From positions 1 through 10,229 of the forward strand of contig JAFGJF010000185.1 in NCBI GenBank assembly GCA_016929205.1: DNA of 10,229 nt, read 5' to 3'. The position numbers and the translations under genes were made by a program. A model generated the notes under the pieces. The model made no database searches. It was not told the origin of the DNA and saw only the letters and a program-made list of their open reading frames with translations. Origin of the DNA: Anaerolineae bacterium. GTDB taxonomy: Bacteria > Chloroflexota > Anaerolineae > JAFGEY01. Positions 6,621-10,229 of this stretch are shown piece after piece; position 1 is the first letter of the stretch, and each line of letters begins with the position of its first letter.

Positions 6621-7619
6621 TTAGGCTTTCCCCAGTACGGCTGCCAATAGAGCCATACGAATGTACATCCCGTTTTCCATCTGCCGGAAATAGGCCGCTC
6701 GTGGGTCATCGTCTACTTCCATCTTGAGCTCGTACACACGCGGCAGTGGGTGCATAACAACCATGTCTTGTTTGGCTTTGGCCATCAAGTCAAGGTCGAC
6801 GACATAGACGTCTTTGAGCTTTTCGTATGCGTCTTTGTCGGCGAACCGTTCCTTTTGCACACGGGTGATGTAAAGTACGTCGATATCGCCAATGATAGAT
6901 TGTATGCTGTTCAGTTCGGTGAACACGTGCCCACTGGCGTGCACCTCGTCAAGAATGTATCCGGGCATGCGCAACTGGTCCGGTGAGACGAAATAGAACT
7001 CGGTATCGTACAGGCTGAGCAGGCGGGTCAATGAATGCACGGTGCGCCCATATTTGAGATCGCCCATCATCGCGACCTTGAGTCCTTCCAACCGTTTCAG
7101 CTCGTCTTCAATCGTATAGATGTCGAGCAGGGCCTGGGTGGGGTGCTCGCCGACGCCGTCGCCGGCGTTGATCAGCGGTTTGCGGGCATAGTAAGCGGCA
7201 AGCTCAGCCGAGCCTTTTTCTGGATGGCGCAGCACGGTCAGGTCACAATAGCTTTCCATGGTGCGGATCGTATCGGGCAGCGATTCACCTTTGGTTACGG
7301 AGGAATAATGGACTTCGTTGATCGAGATACAGCGTCCTCCCAGGCGCAGCATCGCGGCCTGGAAAGATGAACTGGTTCGGGTGCTCGGCTCGTAGAACAA
7401 GTTGGCCAGGATCTTGCCATCGAGTAGATTGGCCTTGCCGAACCGCTTGACCAGTGATTTCATCTCGTCGGCGACGTGATAGATGTAATCCAGCTTGTCG
7501 TGGTCGAACTGCTTGACCGAAAGGATGTCTTGGCCAAAAAAACCGTTGTTCAGGTGGTCGGCAGGCAGCGCACGTTCTGCACCTTTGATTTGACCAGAAA
7601 TGTTGTCAATAGCGATCAT
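6621..7619 (-). CDS. pyrB: Aspartate carbamoyltransferase catalytic chain
   Basis: This 332-residue enzyme condenses carbamoyl phosphate with aspartate, the committed step of pyrimidine synthesis, and is active as a trimer. The carbamoyl-phosphate loop is [12 protein letters not shown] (75-86). [18 protein letters not shown] (153-170), [11 protein letters not shown] (186-196) and HPLPR (290-294) are the other active-site blocks. The protein has about 15 more N-terminal residues than E. coli PyrB. The part around [10 protein letters not shown] (29-38) and the C-terminal [18 protein letters not shown] resemble the ATCase domain of animal CAD as I recall it. No pyrI regulatory-chain gene follows; the next gene begins one base after the stop. 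The start is supported by AGGAGA about 8 nt upstream. Confidence 0.95.
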   Translation of the reverse strand: MIAIDNISGQIKGAERALPADHLNNGFFGQDILSVKQFDHDKLDYIYHVADEMKSLVKRFGKANLLDGKILANLFYEPSTRTSSSFQAAMLRLGGRCISINEVHYSSVTKGESLPDTIRTMESYCDLTVLRHPEKGSAELAAYYARKPLINAGDGVGEHPTQALLDIYTIEDELKRLEGLKVAMMGDLKYGRTVHSLTRLLSLYDTEFYFVSPDQLRMPGYILDEVHASGHVFTELNSIQSIIGDIDVLYITRVQKERFADKDAYEKLKDVYVVDLDLMAKAKQDMVVMHPLPRVYELKMEVDDDPRAAYFRQMENGMYIRMALLAAVLGKA

Positions 7620-7682
7620 TTTCTTTTCTCCTGATTATTAGATTTGTCATTGAGCCAGCGGATATGACGGTTGTATAAACGA

Positions 7683-7701
7683 GACGACGGGCGTTGTCGT
7701 C
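7683..7701. other. Small hairpin in the pyrC-pyrB gap
   Basis: Within the 117-nt gap between pyrC and pyrB (7620-7736), 7683-7688 (GACGAC) pairs with 7696-7701 (GTCGTC) around a 7-nt loop. No T-tract follows on either strand, so it is not a terminator. The rest of the gap holds the pyrB Shine-Dalgarno and no promoter I can support. Confidence 0.4.
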
Positions 7702-7736
7702 AGGATAAACAATGAACCCACGACCATGATGAGTGG

Positions 7737-8744
7737 CTACACCTGATGGACTTGCTTGCCGTGTAGGATGACGGATCGGACCATGCCACGCACATGCACC
7801 CCGGCAAAGGGCGTCCACCCGCATTTGGTGTAAAGAGTGTGATTGTTCAACGTGTGCCGCTTGTCAAGTTCGACTTTGACGCTAGTTTCGGGTTGTTTGG
7901 ACAGGCCGTATACCCGTCGCGGACCATCGTAAAGCAGTTCGATCATCCGTTCAAGTGTAAGCCGGTTTTCATACACGGCATTCAACAGCAGTGGTACGGT
8001 GGTTTCCAATCCTGGCACTCCGGGCGGCGGGCTGCGGCTTTGCTTTTCGGCCAGCGTGTGTGGCGCATGATCCGAGGCGATACAGTCGATGACGTCCAGG
8101 TTGTCCCACAAGGCTTGACGATCTCTTTCGGTACCCAGCTCGGGCTTCATATAACCGAATGGCCCAAGACGGCCCGCGTCTTCATTGGTGAGAAAGAGGT
8201 GATGGGGTGTGACTTCACAGGTGATTGTCGCACTCCCTCTCTCTTTCGCCTGGCGAATCAACTCGATTTCCCATTGACGGGCAACGTGGCAGCAGTGAAT
8301 TGGGCGGTCAAGCAATCGGGCCAGGCCGATGGCGGCAGCCAGCTGCCATCCTTCGGCGTGAACGGCGACGACACCGGGCCAGCGGCGCATCAGGGCGATC
8401 ACGGTTGCAGGGTGGGAGAGCAAGAGCGAGCCGTGGGTCTGTCCCAGGTAGAGCTTGAGACCCACCGCGCGGTTTGCCAATTTGCCTACATTTTCGATAG
8501 TGTGTTCGCTGCCGCCGACAAATTGACTTACTTGGCAGTGTGCGAGTTGGCGGATTTGTTCGAGCTTGCGATCCAAGCTGTTTTCATCAATGATCGATGG
8601 GGTGGTGTTGGGCATGTCCAGCACGTGGGTGAACCCGCCGGCGATGGCGGCACGCGTACCGGTCTCAAGATCTTCTTTGTGCGTTTGTCCGGGCGTACGC
8701 AAGTGGACGTGGGCGTCGATCAGGCCAGGTAGTCTAGTCAGCAT
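7737..8744 (-). CDS. pyrC: Dihydroorotase, CAD-like
   Basis: This 335-residue metal-dependent amidohydrolase cyclises carbamoyl aspartate to dihydroorotate. RLPGLIDAHVHLRTPG begins at residue 4 and gives metal ligands His12 and His14. Lys97 in GLKLYLG is the likely carboxylated bridging lysine. His129, His153 (CCHVA) and Asp225 (SDHAPHT) complete the site. TCEVTPHHLFLT and RSPPPGVPGLET closely recall the dihydroorotase domain of animal CAD. The chain starts almost directly at the barrel, lacking the N-terminal beta-sandwich strands of longer bacterial PyrC proteins. The ATG at 8744 follows GAGG (8755-8752) by 7 nt, while the longer frame would start with GTG inside the terminator. It is the first enzyme gene after the promoter and the leader attenuator. 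Confidence 0.94.
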   Translation of the reverse strand: MLTRLPGLIDAHVHLRTPGQTHKEDLETGTRAAIAGGFTHVLDMPNTTPSIIDENSLDRKLEQIRQLAHCQVSQFVGGSEHTIENVGKLANRAVGLKLYLGQTHGSLLLSHPATVIALMRRWPGVVAVHAEGWQLAAAIGLARLLDRPIHCCHVARQWEIELIRQAKERGSATITCEVTPHHLFLTNEDAGRLGPFGYMKPELGTERDRQALWDNLDVIDCIASDHAPHTLAEKQSRSPPPGVPGLETTVPLLLNAVYENRLTLERMIELLYDGPRRVYGLSKQPETSVKVELDKRHTLNNHTLYTKCGWTPFAGVHVRGMVRSVILHGKQVHQV

Positions 8745-8902
8745 GTTCCAACCTCGCGAAGGCACAAAAAAACACCCCCATCAGTGAAAATGGGGGTGTT
8801 GAACTCGAAAGGTGGTAAAGGAAAAAAGAGCAAGCCTTGCTGACCGAGTGTATCAGTCAGCAGCAAGTCGGGGTGTGGATTGTGTTGGTGCCAAAAAGGC
8901 AT
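8738..8902 (-). CDS. 54-codon leader peptide of the pyr operon (pyrL-like)
   Basis: ATG at 8902-8900 is preceded by a strong AGGAG (8913-8909), 6 nt away. The 54-codon frame runs through the pause hairpin, the U6 run (read as CTC TTT TTT CCT, residues 25-28) and the whole terminator. It stops with TGA at 8740-8738, overlapping the first codons of pyrC. In E. coli pyrBI the 44-residue leader peptide PyrL is translated across the attenuator so that a ribosome close behind a UTP-starved, paused polymerase opens the terminator. The local peptide GLLFFPL and the distal GGVFLC resemble GLPFFFPL and GAFFC of E. coli PyrL as I recall it. The likeness probably reflects the same U-tract and terminator constraint rather than protein function. 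Expression is inferred. Confidence 0.72.
   Translation of the reverse strand: MPFWHQHNPHPDLLLTDTLGQQGLLFFPLPPFEFNTPIFTDGGVFLCLREVGTC
8766..8800 (-). terminator. Attenuator: intrinsic terminator upstream of pyrC
   Basis: A perfect 11-bp stem, 8790-8800 with 8771-8781, has an 8-nt loop and a core of five G-C pairs. On the minus strand it runs straight into seven T residues (8772-8766). The plus strand has no T-tract on its exit side, so it works in the pyr direction only. It ends 10 nt before the pyrC Shine-Dalgarno and follows the pyr promoter, so it must be conditionally read through for the operon to be expressed. Confidence 0.92.
8822..8867 (-). promoter_or_regulatory. Transcription pause hairpin and U6 tract
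   Basis: On the minus strand 8867-8856 pairs with 8844-8836. The stem has 9 bp, with the three bases of a repeated CTG bulged out. Eight bases later comes TTTTTT (8827-8822). The 5' arm of the terminator begins 22 nt further on. This matches the E. coli pyrBI design, in which polymerase slows in a U-rich stretch when UTP is scarce and lets the leader ribosome close up. Confidence 0.65.
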
Positions 8903-8924
8903 CACCCTCTCCTGTACTTGGCAC
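8888..8924 (-). promoter_or_regulatory. Hairpin enclosing the leader-peptide start signals
   Basis: GTGCCAA (8924-8918) and TTGGCAC (8894-8888) form a perfect 7-bp stem. The 23-nt loop holds the AGGAG ribosome site and ATG of the 54-codon leader. A competing small stem, TGCC with GGCA around TTTTT, would instead capture the ATG. Either structure could modulate leader initiation, and a ribosome finishing the upstream 29-codon ORF would melt the stem. Confidence 0.5.
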
Positions 8925-8991
8925 AAAATGCATCTGGCGCAAAAAAAGGACGACCCCCGTAGAACAAGTCGCCCTTCGTTGAACGATTCAT
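8902..8991 (-). CDS. Possible first leader ORF, 29 codons
   Basis: ATG at 8991-8989 opens a frame that reads across the first terminator hairpin and its T7 (Arg-Pro-Phe-Phe-Ala) and ends in TGA at 8904-8902. That stop shares one base with the ATG of the 54-codon leader (TGATG). The predicted transcript start is only about 8-9 nt upstream and there is no Shine-Dalgarno, so initiation would have to be leaderless-like or occur on transcripts from further upstream. The coupling geometry and the repeated 'GGG-GGT then T7' layout argue for it. The missing ribosome site argues against it. Confidence 0.4.
   Translation of the reverse strand: MNRSTKGDLFYGGRPFFAPDAFCAKYRRG
8941..8976 (-). terminator. 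First terminator-like hairpin in the pyr leader
   Basis: On the minus strand AAGGGCGAC (8976-8968) pairs with GTCGTCCTT (8954-8946) over 9 bp with one G-U pair and a 13-nt loop, followed by a T7 run (8947-8941). It lies about 25-60 nt after the predicted pyr start point. It may terminate read-through from the glycoside-hydrolase gene, act as a first attenuator for pyr transcripts, or both. It is weaker than the terminator next to pyrC. Confidence 0.7.
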
Positions 8992-9006
8992 GTGATTTCG
9001 GAAAAA

Positions 9007-9035
9007 ATTATACTACAAAGATGGCGGCAGGTCAA
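9007..9035 (-). promoter_or_regulatory. Consensus sigma-70-type promoter of the pyr operon
   Basis: On the minus strand, TTGACC (9035-9030) and a perfect TATAAT (9012-9007) are separated by the ideal 17 nt. The expected start is near 9000-8999, in the sequence TTTTTCCGAAATC. The -35 lies only 13 nt after the stop of the upstream glycoside-hydrolase-like gene. A strong promoter followed by terminators is the expected layout for attenuation control. Confidence 0.88.
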
Positions 9036-9048
9036 ATCCGGTTTTGCA

Positions 9049-10229
9049 TCATGGCAACGTATTGGCGCTGCAGTGTGCTGATTTCCTCACGCACAAAACA
9101 TACGTTGTATACGGTGCCAGTTCGATCTCGAATGGTTCCACCGCCTTGGTTTCTTGCAGCGAAACCAGATCGAGCCAGCTTTTTTGTCCTCGTGCCGCGA
9201 TCTGAAGCGCTGTCGAAATGGTGCTCACTCCCTCGTTACAGAGGATGTAATAGTCGGCGTCGCCTTTGACGACGTGCCGATAGCGAAGGTCGGGCTGAGC
9301 AGGTTCGACGACGATGTCGGGTGTGACGAGCTTGTCGAGCGCAGTCAAGAGGTCTTGCGCCGTATGTGAATGGATGGTTCCCTCCAGCTTGACCGTTTCG
9401 TCCTGCCACGCGATCAGTCGTCCGGATCGCGCCAGCGTCTGCAATGCGGGTATTGCCTCTGGTGGGATGGTCCCTACGTTGTCTACGATGAGCGCTTTAT
9501 AGTGCATGCCTGCCAGCCGGATCCCGTCGGCGTCGGCCTGTGCGTCTTCCCACGTGTGGCGCATCTCCAGGTAGTTGAAATCGTATTGGTGCTGAAAGCA
9601 TTCCTTGGCTGCCGACCAGGGCAAATGGTTTGCCTGCCCCAGAATGGCAATCTCGCAGATGTGCTGGCTGTCGGTGTTGAGCCAACACAGCCGCCGGCAA
9701 TAGTCAGCAAAGGGTTTGTAATCATCCCACCACGGGGCGTGTGGCCCTACGTCAGGCGGTCGTTCATCGATGCGCGGGCCACGAATCGAGTAATAGAAGG
9801 CGTGGGGGTAAAGCAGGTTTATGCCGCGCACAAAGCACCAGTCGACGATCCATTTCATCTCTTCCCAGGTAAAGCCATGTCCATATGCCCCGAAACACTC
9901 ATTGCTGTTACGCCGTTGGCCCAGGTGGATCATTGCTGATGAACTGCATTTGCCCTGTGTCGACTCGCGCCCTTCCAGGGCCGAAGGGTGGTTGGGCAGC
10001 ACCCAGCGCCAGACGATGTCCTGACCGGGGATCTGAAAGTAGCGCTCCAGTCCGATTTCGTCGCCTGTTGCTGGGTGGCCGGCCAGGGCGATGCCGTGTG
10101 TCTCACACCAGGATGACAGCTGGGTATAATAGGTTTCTTCCAGGCGATGATCGACGGCACGTGCGTACTCGGCGCGGAATCGCGTGGCATCTGGCTCGTC
10201 GTCGTACCACAGTGCGGGCAGGTGCGGGG
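9049..10229 (-). CDS. Glycoside-hydrolase-like protein, C-terminal 392 residues (5' end outside window)
   Basis: The frame is open from the right edge (first whole codon at 10227) to TGA at 9051-9049, so the start codon is off the window. Internal ATGs are not the true start, because family-like sequence continues upstream of them. The region with LERYFQIPGQDIVWRWVLP, RRNSNECFGAYGHGFTWEEM and FVRGINLLYPHAFYYSIRGP looks like the last part of a TIM-barrel glycoside hydrolase. The Glu of the N-E pair (codon 9900-9898) is a candidate catalytic residue. Next comes a segment like the beta-galactosidase trimerisation domain (ALIVDNVGTIPPEAIPAL, then GRLIAWQDE) and a C-terminal beta-sandwich ending ELAPYTTYVL. 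I cannot name the family or substrate; a large rhamnosidase- or galactosidase-like enzyme is plausible. It is upstream of, and separate from, the pyr promoter. Confidence 0.75.
   Translation of the reverse strand, partial: PHLPALWYDDEPDATRFRAEYARAVDHRLEETYYTQLSSWCETHGIALAGHPATGDEIGLERYFQIPGQDIVWRWVLPNHPSALEGRESTQGKCSSSAMIHLGQRRNSNECFGAYGHGFTWEEMKWIVDWCFVRGINLLYPHAFYYSIRGPRIDERPPDVGPHAPWWDDYKPFADYCRRLCWLNTDSQHICEIAILGQANHLPWSAAKECFQHQYDFNYLEMRHTWEDAQADADGIRLAGMHYKALIVDNVGTIPPEAIPALQTLARSGRLIAWQDETVKLEGTIHSHTAQDLLTALDKLVTPDIVVEPAQPDLRYRHVVKGDADYYILCNEGVSTISTALQIAARGQKSWLDLVSLQETKAVEPFEIELAPYTTYVLCVRKSAHCSANTLP

Noticed and set aside
6620..6709. 30-codon N-terminal extension of PyrFE overlapping pyrB
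   Set aside because: The sequence is an off-frame reading of the conserved pyrB C-terminus. The ATG at 6619 has a good ribosome site and fits the PyrF family start.
7606..7824. 72-codon minus-strand ORF spanning the pyrC-pyrB gap and overlapping the pyrB start
   Set aside because: I considered a CAD-linker remnant or pyrB leader. It is out of frame with both genes, has no clear Shine-Dalgarno and no U-run/terminator partner.
7794..8732. 312-codon plus-strand ORF opposite pyrC
   Set aside because: Antisense frame without recognisable motifs or a good ribosome site. pyrC on the other strand has complete active-site motifs.
8905..8916. PyrR-binding-loop-like ACAGGAGAGGG in the pyr leader
   Set aside because: It resembles the PyrR anti-antiterminator loop only with a one-base insertion, and no antiterminator partner is evident. 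It is better explained as the Shine-Dalgarno of the 54-codon leader.
9930..10190. 86-codon minus-strand ORF in the glycoside-hydrolase region
   Set aside because: Off-frame shadow. The main frame is continuously open to the window edge with coherent protein sequence.

Overview
The window carries a nearly complete bacterial de novo UMP synthesis operon on the minus strand. It is flanked by a nitroreductase-family gene on the plus strand at the left edge and by the C-terminal part of a large glycoside-hydrolase-like protein at the right edge. The DNA is moderately GC-rich and densely coded, with many start/stop overlaps. Three traits would fit an Anaerolineae-like Chloroflexota or a similar deep-branching lineage: a PyrF-PyrE fusion, dihydroorotase and aspartate carbamoyltransferase that resemble the animal CAD domains, and GTGAAACGT-type intergenic repeats. 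That assignment is an inference of modest confidence, because no rRNA or marker gene is present.

Layout from left to right. A possible 3' end of a plus-strand gene (1-104) is followed by a nitroreductase (108-611). A convergent gap holds a long RNA hairpin (673-721). All remaining genes are on the minus strand. In transcription order from the right they are: the glycoside-hydrolase-like gene (runs off the edge at 10229, ends at 9049), a consensus sigma-70 promoter (9035-9007), a leader of about 250 nt, pyrC (8744-7737), pyrB (7619-6621), fused pyrF-pyrE (6619-5189), a 144-nt gap with degenerate tandem repeats and a 17-bp inverted repeat, pyrD class 1B (5044-4106), pyrK (4122-3310), a 67-codon putative membrane protein (3310-3107), a SAM methyltransferase (3110-2322) and a ModF-like double ABC ATPase (2325-727). 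From pyrD to the end of the set every junction overlaps, which implies one translationally coupled unit. The carA, carB, pyrI and pyrR genes are not in the window.

PyrC, PyrB, PyrD/PyrK and PyrFE together convert carbamoyl phosphate and aspartate to UMP. The main discovery candidate is the pyrC leader. It contains a 54-codon ORF with a strong Shine-Dalgarno. That ORF reads through a pause-type hairpin followed by U6, then through a perfect 11-bp intrinsic terminator with U7, and stops just inside the pyrC start region. This is the architecture of the UTP-sensing pyrBI (pyrL) attenuator of Escherichia coli, and the encoded peptide shows similar local motifs. Upstream lies a second short ORF of 29 codons spanning a second terminator-like hairpin with U7. 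It is joined to the 54-codon ORF by a TGATG overlap, giving what looks like a tandem, double-gated attenuator. The regulation is inferred from sequence only.
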